Below, in pieces: positions 1 to 7,132 of a stretch of DNA of 42,826 bases. Location: positions 1 to 42,826 of the forward strand of contig NZ_LDJP01000072.1 in assembly GCF_001431505.1 (NCBI RefSeq). Reading direction: 5' to 3'. The first letter of the stretch is position 1. The number at the start of each line of letters is the position of its first letter. Position numbers and translations under genes: made by a program. Source of the stretch: Stenotrophomonas daejeonensis (lineage in GTDB: Bacteria > Pseudomonadota > Gammaproteobacteria > Xanthomonadales > Xanthomonadaceae). Under the pieces are notes generated by a model, which was not told the origin of the DNA, did not search any database, and worked only from the letters and a program-made list of their open reading frames with translations.

Positions 1-189
1 TTCGTGGTAGATCCCCGTGGCTTCCATGCCCACCGCCGCTTCCGGGGCGTGAGCCTGTCTCCAGGCCAGCAGTTGTTCCCAACCCGCGGCGGTGTTGCCG
101 AGCTTGCCCCGGGTGCGGTACTTGCCCTGCCCCAACGGCAGGGCGATGTCGAAGGTGGCCTTGGCCACGTCGATGCCTATCACCTGCAT
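1..189 (-). CDS. IS110-family transposase, N-terminal part, cut by the window edge
   Basis: The minus-strand frame reads 63 codons from an ATG at 189 down to position 1 and is still open at the edge. It begins MQVIGIDVAKATFDIAL and contains GMEATGIYHE. Asp7 in the IGIDVAK motif and Glu56 in the MEATG motif match the first two acidic residues of the DEDD (RuvC-like) catalytic set of IS110 transposases. The family moves circular IS DNA using an RNA guide, without classical terminal inverted repeats. A good ribosome site (AGGAG) lies 8 bases upstream of the ATG. The remainder, including the last two catalytic Asp residues and the serine-containing Tnp domain, would be outside the window, so whether the gene is intact is unknown. 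Confidence 0.85.
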   Translation of the reverse strand, partial: MQVIGIDVAKATFDIALPLGQGKYRTRGKLGNTAAGWEQLLAWRQAHAPEAAVGMEATGIYHE

Positions 190-424
190 GTCTCTGTCTC
201 CTGCTGTCGAACCGGATCCAGTGACCGCCTGGCTTGCCCTTGTTCGTGCTGGCTCTCGCAAAAGCGGGCCGAAGATACCGTTCAAGCTCCAGGGCGGAAA
301 AGGGTTCCGATGTGCCGGATCTACGGTGCGAGCTCGAAGGCTCAAGTGCGGAGACGGCATCATCGGAACCTCCCGGATCACTCCGGGGAAGTCTGCCTGA
401 TCGGGGCTGGCTTCAAGACACAAG
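1..424 (-). mobile_element. Left end of an IS110-family insertion sequence (boundary inferred)
   Basis: The transposase is preceded by about 235 bases without a gene (190-424), followed at once by a REP-like palindrome that has lost its GTAG end. IS110-group elements carry a long 5' non-coding end that encodes a guide (bridge/seek) RNA, and members of the family often insert into REP sequences. Placing the element end near 424 is my inference from the damaged palindrome. The other end is outside the window. Confidence 0.4.
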
Positions 425-489
425 GTGCGGGGCTTGCCCCGCACGGAGCGTTCCCGGCGAGGCCTCGTGCCGGGCAAGCCCGGCCCTAC
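425..489. repeat. SMAG/REP-like pair of GTAG palindromes in inverted orientation
   Basis: The first unit, at 425-444, is a perfect palindrome with stem GTGCGGGG, loop CTTG, and lacks the GTAG end. The second unit, 466-489, on the minus strand reads GTAG followed by a GGCCGGGCTTGCCCGGC-type hairpin. The same class of element occurs at 31384-31453 with both GTAG ends intact. Such extragenic palindromes are typical of Stenotrophomonas and relatives. Confidence 0.7.
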
Positions 490-608
490 ATCATGTTTGC
501 CGATGTCTTGAGGGCCTTCCCGAAGGCTGAATGCGCGGCCGGTCATGAACCGTACCGATACCGGTTTCCGCCCCTTGCCGGAACCTTTTTTCAGGCGTAG
601 GGTCAATC

Positions 609-783
609 GTCCGGGCGGCAACGTCGTCGCCCGGACAGCAGGAGGACCGGGCCGGTGCAGCAATGGCGCGAACCAGTACCAAGCAACTTCCGGGGCATGG
701 CCCGGAAGCGGGGCGGGGGGTCGGTCATGCGTGGCCAGGTTTCTCCGATCCAGCAACGCCCCGTGCCGCAAGGCCGGGGCGTT
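609..783 (+). other. Run of three strong hairpins upstream of the DUF465 gene
   Basis: Three stem-loops lie in a row: 609-617 with 628-636 (9 bp), 687-694 with 701-708 (8 bp, loop GCATGG), and 755-763 with 775-783 (9 bp, AACGCCCCG type). The last is followed by CTTGTTT and ends 26 bases before the start codon at 810. This could be a structured 5' leader, a small RNA with its own terminator, or plain intergenic repeats. I do not recognise an RNA family. Confidence 0.4.
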
Positions 784-809
784 CTTGTTTCCGCATGAAG
801 GAGGTCACC

Positions 810-1028
810 ATGTTCGAAGAGCAGCCGCAGAATGAAATCGATGCACTGATGAAGGCCAACCCCGAATTCAGGCAGCTCTACCAACAGCACAAGAAGCTGA
901 ACAAGAAATGCATGGATGCGGAGCTGGGGGTACTTCCCATCGACGATGCCACGCTGGGAATGATGAAGCGCGAGAAGCTGCTGGCCAAGCAGCGGCTGTT
1001 GCGCATGTACGAAAGCCGACCCAACTGA
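810..1028 (+). CDS. DUF465/YdcH-family small protein
   Basis: The 72-residue product starts MFEEQPQNEIDALMKAN and is rich in Lys, Leu and Met. It contains the DUF465 (YdcH/SlyX-like) pattern of a short helical hairpin: a FRQLYQQHKKLNKK helix, an acidic turn, then a second basic helix with KREKLLAKQRLLRMY. The ATG at 810 is chosen because AAGGAGGT sits directly upstream at ideal spacing; longer in-frame starts have no ribosome site. The function of the family is unknown; it is cytosolic and has no signal or membrane segment. It stands alone between the hairpin run and a GC-rich hairpin at 1055-1096. Confidence 0.85.
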   Translation: MFEEQPQNEIDALMKANPEFRQLYQQHKKLNKKCMDAELGVLPIDDATLGMMKREKLLAKQRLLRMYESRPN

Positions 1029-1054
1029 ACCTTCCCCACGCAGCACCTTTCCGT

Positions 1055-1096
1055 CGCGGGCGGTGGTGGCCTCCTCGTCGGTCGCCGCCGCCCGCG
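1055..1096 (+). terminator. GC-rich hairpin after the DUF465 gene
   Basis: CGCGGGCGG at 1055-1063 pairs with CCGCCCGCG at 1088-1096, and the stem extends inward with wobble pairs. No T-tract follows, so termination is possible but not certain. Confidence 0.35.
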
Positions 1097-1202
1097 TCAC
1101 CTGCCGGCCGCGGTGCGGGCAGCGACCTTGCCTGACTTTCAGGCACATCCATCGGATAATCGGGCTCCAGCCGCGGTGCGGCGCGATTCCCAGACACATT
1201 CG

Positions 1203-2573
1203 ATGGCCATCCATTCCTCCGTACTCGAACTCATCGGGCGCACGCCGATCGTCAAGGCGCAGCGCCTGGACACCGGCGTCTGCGAGCTGTTCTTGAAGCT
1301 GGAGAGCGCCAACCCGGGCGGTTCGATCAAGGACCGCATCGGCCTGTCGATGATCGAGGCGGCGGAAAAGCGCGGTGACCTCAAGCCCGGCGCGACGCTG
1401 GTCGAAGGTACCGCCGGCAACACCGGCCTGGGCCTGGCGCTGGTGGCGCAGCAGAAGGGCTACAAGCTGGTCCTCGTCGTGCCGGACAAGATGAGCCGGG
1501 AAAAGATCTTCAACCTCAAGGCGATGGGGGCCGAAGTGGTGCTGACCCGCTCGGACGTGGCCAAGGGCCACCCCGAGTACTACCAGGACCTGGCCAGGAC
1601 CATCGCCGAGCAGACCCCCGGCGCCTACTTCATCAACCAGTTCGGCAATCCCGACAACCCGGCCGCGCACGAGTTCGGCACCGGCCCGGAAATCCTCGAA
1701 CAGATGGAGGGCGAACTGGACGCCATCGTGTTCGGCTGCGGCAGCTCCGGCACCATGACCGGCCTGTCGCGCGCCTTCGCCAAGCTATCGCCGGCTACCG
1801 AACTGGTGCTGGCCGACCCGGTGGGGTCGATCCTGGCCGAATACATCAACGACGGCACGCTGAACGAAAAGTCCGGCAGCTGGCTGGTGGAGGGCATCGG
1901 CGAGGATTTCCTGCCGTCGATCTCCGATTTCAGCCGGGTCAGGAAGGCCTACGCCATCAGCGATGCGGAAAGTTTCCACACCGCGCGCGAACTGCTGGCA
2001 AAGGAAGGCATCCTCGGCGGTTCCTCGACCGGCACCCTGCTGGCGGCGGCGCTGAAATACTGCCGCGAGCAGGCCACGCCGAAGAAGGTGCTGGTGCTGG
2101 TGCCGGACACCGGCAACAAGTACCTGTCGAAGATGTACAACGACTACTGGATGCTGGACAACGGCTTCATCGAGCGCCCGCAGCATGGCGACCTGCGCGA
2201 CCTGATCCTGCGCCCGTACAGCCAGCGCGACACCGTGGTGGTCGGCCCCAACGACCTGCTGACCACCGCCTACCAGCGCATGAAGCTGTACGACGTCTCG
2301 CAGCTGCCGGTGATGGAGGGTGAGCAGCTGGTCGGCATCATTGACGAGAGCGACGTGCTGCTGCACGTCTACGGCGACGAGGCCCGCTTCCGCGACCCGG
2401 TATCGGTGGCGATGGTCAGCAAGCTCGACCGGCTCGACGTGAAGTCGCCGATCGAGGCACTGCTGCCGGTGTTCGACCGCGGCCAGGTCGCCATCATCAT
2501 GGGCGACGGACACTTCCTCGGCCTTATCACCCGCATCGACCTGCTGAACTACCTACGGCGGCGGGTGCAGTGA
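1203..2573 (+). CDS. cbs: Cystathionine beta-synthase (PLP enzyme with C-terminal CBS domain pair)
   Basis: The 456-residue protein condenses serine (or O-acetylserine) with homocysteine to cystathionine, or acts as a cysteine synthase. The N-terminal two thirds are a fold-type II PLP domain: the pyridoxal lysine is Lys43 in NPGGSIKDR, the substrate loop is EGTAGNTGLGLA, and GCGSSGTMTG and GGSSTGT bind phosphate. From about residue 335 two CBS motifs follow (VVVGPNDLLTTAYQRM and VAMVSKLDRLDVKSPIEALLPVF), a likely regulatory Bateman module. The ATG at 1203 is chosen because MAIHSSVLELIGRTPIVKA is the family's normal start; upstream codons in the open frame look non-coding. metB follows 68 bases later and the two together form the transsulfuration pair. 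It is the conserved left flank of the LPS locus in Xanthomonadaceae. Confidence 0.93.
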   Translation: MAIHSSVLELIGRTPIVKAQRLDTGVCELFLKLESANPGGSIKDRIGLSMIEAAEKRGDLKPGATLVEGTAGNTGLGLALVAQQKGYKLVLVVPDKMSREKIFNLKAMGAEVVLTRSDVAKGHPEYYQDLARTIAEQTPGAYFINQFGNPDNPAAHEFGTGPEILEQMEGELDAIVFGCGSSGTMTGLSRAFAKLSPATELVLADPVGSILAEYINDGTLNEKSGSWLVEGIGEDFLPSISDFSRVRKAYAISDAESFHTARELLAKEGILGGSSTGTLLAAALKYCREQATPKKVLVLVPDTGNKYLSKMYNDYWMLDNGFIERPQHGDLRDLILRPYSQRDTVVVGPNDLLTTAYQRMKLYDVSQLPVMEGEQLVGIIDESDVLLHVYGDEARFRDPVSVAMVSKLDRLDVKSPIEALLPVFDRGQVAIIMGDGHFLGLITRIDLLNYLRRRVQ

Positions 2574-2641
2574 TGCGACAGGGCCCAATGGCCGGTTCAG
2601 GCCAGGCTGGTAGAATCCCACCCCTTTAGCTGGAAGGCACC

Positions 2642-3826
2642 ATGACGGATCAGCATCCACGCGGCCAGGAAGGCGAGCGCAGCTTGTCGCTTGCCACGCT
2701 GGCCATCCACGGCGGCCAGTCGCCCGACCCGGGCACTGGCGCGGTGATGCCGCCGATCTACGCGACCTCGACCTACGCCCAGTCCAGCCCCGGCGTGCAC
2801 CAGGGCTTCGAGTACTCGCGCACCCACAATCCCACACGTTTCGCCTACGAGCGTTGCGTGGCGGCGCTGGAAGGCGGCAGCCGCGGCTTTGCCTTCGCCT
2901 CGGGCATGGCCGCCAGCTCCACGGTGATAGAACTGCTTGACGCCGGCAGCCACGTGGTGGCGATGGACGACATCTACGGCGGCAGCTTCCGCCTGTTCGA
3001 GCGCGTGCGCCGCCGCACCGCCGGGCTGGATTTCAGCTTCGTCGACCTGACCAACCCGGCCGCGCTCGAGGCCGCGATCACGCCGAAAACCCGGATGGTG
3101 TGGATAGAAACCCCCACCAACCCGATGCTGAAGATCGTGGACATTGCTTCGGTTGCCGCCATCGCCAAGCGTCATGGCCTGATCGTGGTGGTCGACAACA
3201 CCTTCGCCTCGCCGATGCTGCAACGCCCGCTGCAACTGGGTGCGGACATCGTCGTGCACTCGGCCACCAAGTACCTCAATGGCCACTCGGACATGGTCGG
3301 CGGCATGGTGGTGGTCGGTGACAATGACGAACTGGCCGAACAGATGGCCTTCCTGCAGAACTCGGTGGGCGGCGTGCAGGGCCCGTTCGACAGCTTCCTC
3401 GCCCTGCGTGGTTTGAAGACGCTGCCGTTGCGGATGAAGGCGCACTGCGCCAACGCACTGGCACTGGCGCAATGGCTGGAAACCCACCCGGCCATCGAGA
3501 AGGTGATCTACCCCGGCCTGCCCTCGCACCCGCAGCACGCGCTGGCGGCCAAGCAGATGAATGGCTTCGGTGGCATCGTCTCGATCGTGCTCAAGGGCGG
3601 TTTCGATGCCGCCAAGCGCTTCTGCGAGCGCACCGAACTGTTCACTTTGGCCGAATCGCTGGGCGGTGTGGAAAGCCTGGTCAACCACCCGGCGGTGATG
3701 ACCCACGCCTCGATTCCGGTCGAGCGCCGCGCGCAGTTGGGCATCAGTGATTCGCTGGTGCGCTTGAGCGTGGGGGTGGAGGATGGAAGCGATTTGCGGC
3801 TGGATGTTGAGTCAGCACTTGCATGA
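2642..3826 (+). CDS. metB: Cystathionine gamma-synthase/gamma-lyase
   Basis: The 394-residue Cys/Met-metabolism PLP enzyme (fold type I) works on cystathionine together with the preceding cbs. It shows the pyridoxal lysine at Lys210 in HSATKYLNGHSD, the cofactor Asp in VVDNTFASP, the YSRTHNPTR substrate loop, and the SLGGVESLVNHPAVMTH segment near the C-terminus. Whether it runs as synthase or lyase cannot be told from sequence; members next to cbs in this family are annotated both ways. An AAGG lies just before the ATG. The stop TGA overlaps the ATG of the wzm-like gene (ATGA), so the O-antigen region is translationally coupled to this housekeeping gene. Confidence 0.93.
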   Translation: MTDQHPRGQEGERSLSLATLAIHGGQSPDPGTGAVMPPIYATSTYAQSSPGVHQGFEYSRTHNPTRFAYERCVAALEGGSRGFAFASGMAASSTVIELLDAGSHVVAMDDIYGGSFRLFERVRRRTAGLDFSFVDLTNPAALEAAITPKTRMVWIETPTNPMLKIVDIASVAAIAKRHGLIVVVDNTFASPMLQRPLQLGADIVVHSATKYLNGHSDMVGGMVVVGDNDELAEQMAFLQNSVGGVQGPFDSFLALRGLKTLPLRMKAHCANALALAQWLETHPAIEKVIYPGLPSHPQHALAAKQMNGFGGIVSIVLKGGFDAAKRFCERTELFTLAESLGGVESLVNHPAVMTHASIPVERRAQLGISDSLVRLSVGVEDGSDLRLDVESALA

Positions 3827-4668
3827 ACCAATTGGATGCACAGAGCAGGGCAGCGAGCGAAGCATTAAGGCGGCGGATGACCATCAAGATTTTTTCCCAA
3901 CTCAACCTGAGTCTGCGACGCCCCGAGTTCTGGGCGTATTCCAGTTGGCTTGACATCGTTACGCGGTATCGGCGGACGAGGCTTGGCCTGGTCTGGCTGC
4001 TGGCGCCGGTAGCCGTGTTCATGCTGATCACGGGGCCACTGTATGCGCGGATGTTCAATCGCGATCTGGCCTCGTACATGATCCATCTGGGCATGGGTTA
4101 TGCCGTCTGGCGCCTGATGGTGATGGTGCTCAACGATTCGGTGAGCGCATTCCGCAGCAACAAGTCGTTCATTCAGGACGGCAATACCCGTTTGACCGAC
4201 TACACGCTAAAGTCGATCGCCAAGTCATTGTTCTATTTCGCATTCTCGATGATCGGCATGCTGGCCGTAATGATATGGTCGCCAGCCGTATCTGCCCCCG
4301 CCATCCTGACCCTGTTCATCAGCATTCCGATAGTGCTGATCAACCTGTTCTGGGTTGGCTACAGCCTGAGTATTCTGGGCGCACGCCTGCCGGATCTTGG
4401 CGAGGTGCTCAACACCATATTGATGGTCGGTTTCCTGTTTACTCCGATCATCTGGGAGGGAAATCGCTATCCTGCGGACAGCCTGGGGGGCGTGGTCGTC
4501 AGGCTCAATCCAGCTTTCCATATGCTGGAAATCGTCCGCGAGCCATTGTTCGGGCGGATGCCGCCGCAATCCTCGATTGCATATGTGGCACTGCTGACCT
4601 TGTCAGGCTGGCTGCTCGCCATCTTCCTCTGCCGACGGTATTCGCGTTATGTCCCCATCTGGATCTGA
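3823..4668 (+). CDS. wzm: O-antigen/polysaccharide ABC exporter, permease (Wzm-like)
   Basis: The 281-residue inner-membrane protein has about six hydrophobic segments (near 46-68, 84-106, 135-157, 162-187, 192-210 and 250-271) and the ABC-2 layout. Its amphipathic N-terminal helix carries RRTRLGLVWLLAPV, as in TagG/KpsM/Wzm permeases that export undecaprenyl-linked glycans. It overlaps metB by 4 bases and the ATPase by 20, so the three are likely one message. The start at 3823 is chosen for this coupling; an in-frame ATG at 3877 with AAGG upstream would give a 263-residue protein that keeps all membrane segments and is a real alternative. Its presence, with no Wzx or Wzy seen, argues for ABC-dependent O-antigen export. 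Confidence 0.88.
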   Translation: MNQLDAQSRAASEALRRRMTIKIFSQLNLSLRRPEFWAYSSWLDIVTRYRRTRLGLVWLLAPVAVFMLITGPLYARMFNRDLASYMIHLGMGYAVWRLMVMVLNDSVSAFRSNKSFIQDGNTRLTDYTLKSIAKSLFYFAFSMIGMLAVMIWSPAVSAPAILTLFISIPIVLINLFWVGYSLSILGARLPDLGEVLNTILMVGFLFTPIIWEGNRYPADSLGGVVVRLNPAFHMLEIVREPLFGRMPPQSSIAYVALLTLSGWLLAIFLCRRYSRYVPIWI

Positions 4669-5713
4669 TGAAGTGGCAACTCCCGTATCCATCGAGGTCC
4701 GCAACCTGTCGTTGGTGGTTCCCTATTACGCACAGCCGGACAAAATAGCTTCCTCCTGGTTCTCCACGCTGATCGGTGCCGCGACTTCTGTGCCGCGGCG
4801 GCGTTTCGCAACCTTGCTGGACGATGTGAGCTTCACCATCAGGGAAGGCGAGCGCGTTGCGCTGGTGGGGCGCAACGGTGCAGGCAAGAGCACCCTGCTA
4901 CGCGTGTTGGCGGGTGCGTTCGAACCGACTGGCGGGACCGTGAACATAGATGGTACCCGGCAGGCACTTCTCAGCATCGGTTTGGGTTTCAACCCCGAGG
5001 CGACCATCATGGAGAACATCTTCTTGCGTGCTACCGCAATGGGGGTGCCCTCCCAGGAAATTCGTCACATGGTAGAGCCGGTGCTGGAGTTCTCCGGGTT
5101 GCGAGAAGTCGCTAACCGGCGTCTGCTCACGCTTTCCAGCGGGCAGCGCATGCGACTCGGGTTCGGCATCTCCACTGCGGTTCATACCGACATCATGTTG
5201 CTGGACGAATGGTTCGGGGCTGGTGACGCAAAATTCGTAAGGCGTGCGCGGCAGCGCATGACGGACCGGGTGAATGGAAGCAAGATAGTGGTGGTCGCCA
5301 GTCACAACGATTCACTGCTTCGGAAGCTCTGCAACCGTGCATTGCTGGTCGATGATGGAAAAATTGTGTCCGATGGCAGTGTGGCGGACGTGATGGCCGA
5401 GTATCGCCGTCTGCACCCGATCATCGAGACGCCCGAGGACGCAGCACGCCGGCGTGCCGCCCGGAAAGCCAAGCTCAAGGCGGCCGAGAAGCTGGTCGCC
5501 AAGGCCAAGGCCAGGGAGCTGGCAAAAAAAGAGGCAAAGGCGACTGCCATGGCGGAAAAGAAGAAGGCGAAAGCGTCGGCTCTGACTACTGAAACCGAAG
5601 TTGCAGGGCAGGAGATGGTTGCAACAAATGGCAATGCGGATGCGCGAGCCAGCGTTGGGTCGCATGAATCACATGGCGAACTCCAAGGCAAGAACAATCC
5701 TTCCGCCACTTGA
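4649..5713 (+). CDS. wzt: O-antigen/polysaccharide ABC exporter, ATPase (Wzt-like) with Lys/Ala-rich tail
   Basis: The 354-residue ABC ATPase pairs with the preceding permease. Walker A is GRNGAGKST (Gly74-Thr82), the signature is LSSGQ, Walker B is IMLLDEWFGAGD and the switch His lies in VASHND. The N-terminal RNLSLVVPYYAQPD extension is typical of TagH/Wzt exporters. The nucleotide-binding domain ends near residue 255. The rest is not the beta-sandwich carbohydrate-binding domain of E. coli O8/O9-type Wzt but a strongly charged run of Lys, Ala, Arg and Glu (about 264-312), probably a helix or coiled coil, followed by a polar low-complexity end. An A7 run lies in the tail at 5524-5530. The ATG at 4649 overlaps wzm; a GTG at 4673 is possible. 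Confidence 0.88.
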   Translation: MSPSGSDEVATPVSIEVRNLSLVVPYYAQPDKIASSWFSTLIGAATSVPRRRFATLLDDVSFTIREGERVALVGRNGAGKSTLLRVLAGAFEPTGGTVNIDGTRQALLSIGLGFNPEATIMENIFLRATAMGVPSQEIRHMVEPVLEFSGLREVANRRLLTLSSGQRMRLGFGISTAVHTDIMLLDEWFGAGDAKFVRRARQRMTDRVNGSKIVVVASHNDSLLRKLCNRALLVDDGKIVSDGSVADVMAEYRRLHPIIETPEDAARRRAARKAKLKAAEKLVAKAKARELAKKEAKATAMAEKKKAKASALTTETEVAGQEMVATNGNADARASVGSHESHGELQGKNNPSAT

Positions 5714-5721
5714 GCCGCGAT

Positions 5722-7128
5722 ATGCGCATCCTGCTTATCGCCTATGAGTTTCCGCCCAGTCCATCACCGCAGTCCTTGCGTTGGACCTACCTGTGCCGTG
5801 AACTGGCGCGGATGGGGCATGAAGTCCATGTGCTGACGGCTGAGCTGGGTTGGGAAACCGCTGGATTGCCTGAGTTGCCGGGGCAGGTTCGAGTACACCG
5901 CGTGTTCGGAGGACCGATCACCGGTGTGGTAGCCATGCTGGCACGACGCCATGCGGGCAAGGTGGCGAAAGCTGCCCGGAATCGACCGGCTGCAATGGAT
6001 ATCGTGGTGGGAATGGCAGTGCCACCGGTGGATGGCGCCGTGGTGAAGCCGGTGATGGCCCTGCGCGAGTCACGGCTGAACTGGAAGGGAAGGCTGGTAG
6101 AGAAACTGAGGAAGATCGCAACGCAGGCAATATTCCCGGATGCGCGTGGCGAATGGTATTTCCCTGCACGGCGCGCTTCGATGAGCCTGCTTGGGGATAT
6201 ACGTCCGGACATCATCGTGAGTTCGCATGAACCGGCAACGACGCTGGAGTTGGCAATCAACCTGAAACGGCGCTACCGGGATATTCCCTGGATTGCCGAC
6301 CTTGGCGATCCTGTGCTTGCCGATTACACGCCAAGGCGCTGGCGGCGCCGGGCGTTGCGGCTCGAACGCCGGGTCATGGAATTGGCCGATGGCGTTACCG
6401 TCACCGCACCGGGGACGCGTGATTTGCTCCTGGAACGGCATGGCGCGGCAGGACTGGCACCAAACAGGGTGCAGATACTGACGCAGGGTTTCGAGGATGA
6501 TGCGCCGCCGCCGATTTCTTCCGCCGCGGGGTTCTTCGATACCTTGCGGCTCGAGCTTCTCTATACCGGTTCGTTCTATCAGTTCCGGCGTCCGGATGTG
6601 TTGCTGGATGCGGTCGCGCAGACGCCTGGGGTCAGGCTGAACATTGCGTCGTCGAATATTCCGGAGTGGCTCAGGCCCAGGCTGGAGGCGCAACCGGAAC
6701 GATTCCGGATGCTCGGCTTCCTGCCGCACCGCAATGCCGTGGCTTTGCAGCGGCAGGCGGATGTATTGGTCAATATCGCCAATGACAATCCATGCCAGGT
6801 GCCGGGCAAGATCTATGAATATCTTGGGTCAGGGCGCCCGATCATCCATGTCGGCAATGTCGTGGAGTCGGATGTCTCGGCGGCTCTAATCCGGGGGCGA
6901 CGGAGGGGATGGGTATGTGGCAATGATCGGGAGGCGATGGCTGGGCTTCTTGAGGCGCTGGCCGAGCGAAAGCGGGCTGGAAGGCTCGATTCAATCGATC
7001 TGGATCTGGACGACCGGGTTGTCGCGGAATTTGGCTGGAGCCAGGTGGCCCGTCATATGGCCGCGATGATGGAACGCCTGGTGGCAACGGGCGAACGGGC
7101 CCCGCCGGAACAAGGGCAAGGGTGCTGA
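5722..7128 (+). CDS. Glycosyltransferase, GT4-type (GT-B fold)
   Basis: The 468-residue protein begins MRILLIAYEFPPSPSPQSLRW, the usual N-terminal Rossmann start of GT4 retaining transferases with the glycine-poor PP(S) acceptor loop. A second domain starts near LELLYTGSFYQFRRPDVLLDAV. The donor-binding helix is PGKIYEYLGSGRPIIHVG (EX7E-like region), followed by a terminal helix. The ATG at 5722 lies 8 bases after the wzt stop; a TTG at 5710 overlapping that stop is possible but less likely. No membrane segment is seen. It presumably adds one sugar during O-chain assembly in the cytoplasm; donor and linkage cannot be read from sequence. It is co-directional with wzm-wzt and with the next gene, only 4 bases away. 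Confidence 0.85.
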   Translation: MRILLIAYEFPPSPSPQSLRWTYLCRELARMGHEVHVLTAELGWETAGLPELPGQVRVHRVFGGPITGVVAMLARRHAGKVAKAARNRPAAMDIVVGMAVPPVDGAVVKPVMALRESRLNWKGRLVEKLRKIATQAIFPDARGEWYFPARRASMSLLGDIRPDIIVSSHEPATTLELAINLKRRYRDIPWIADLGDPVLADYTPRRWRRRALRLERRVMELADGVTVTAPGTRDLLLERHGAAGLAPNRVQILTQGFEDDAPPPISSAAGFFDTLRLELLYTGSFYQFRRPDVLLDAVAQTPGVRLNIASSNIPEWLRPRLEAQPERFRMLGFLPHRNAVALQRQADVLVNIANDNPCQVPGKIYEYLGSGRPIIHVGNVVESDVSAALIRGRRRGWVCGNDREAMAGLLEALAERKRAGRLDSIDLDLDDRVVAEFGWSQVARHMAAMMERLVATGERAPPEQGQGC

Positions 7129-7132
7129 GCGA

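Noticed and set aside
425..489. CRISPR-like array
   Set aside because: Only two palindromic units in opposite orientation with no regular spacers; the pattern is REP/SMAG.
4..600. Open plus-strand frame of 198 codons over the IS110 leader
   Set aside because: It runs antisense to a clear IS110 transposase start and through REP palindromes, with no ribosome site and no protein-like pattern.
603..1670. Long minus-strand frame of 355 codons
   Set aside because: It is the shadow of the DUF465 gene, a hairpin region and cbs, typical of high-GC third-position bias.
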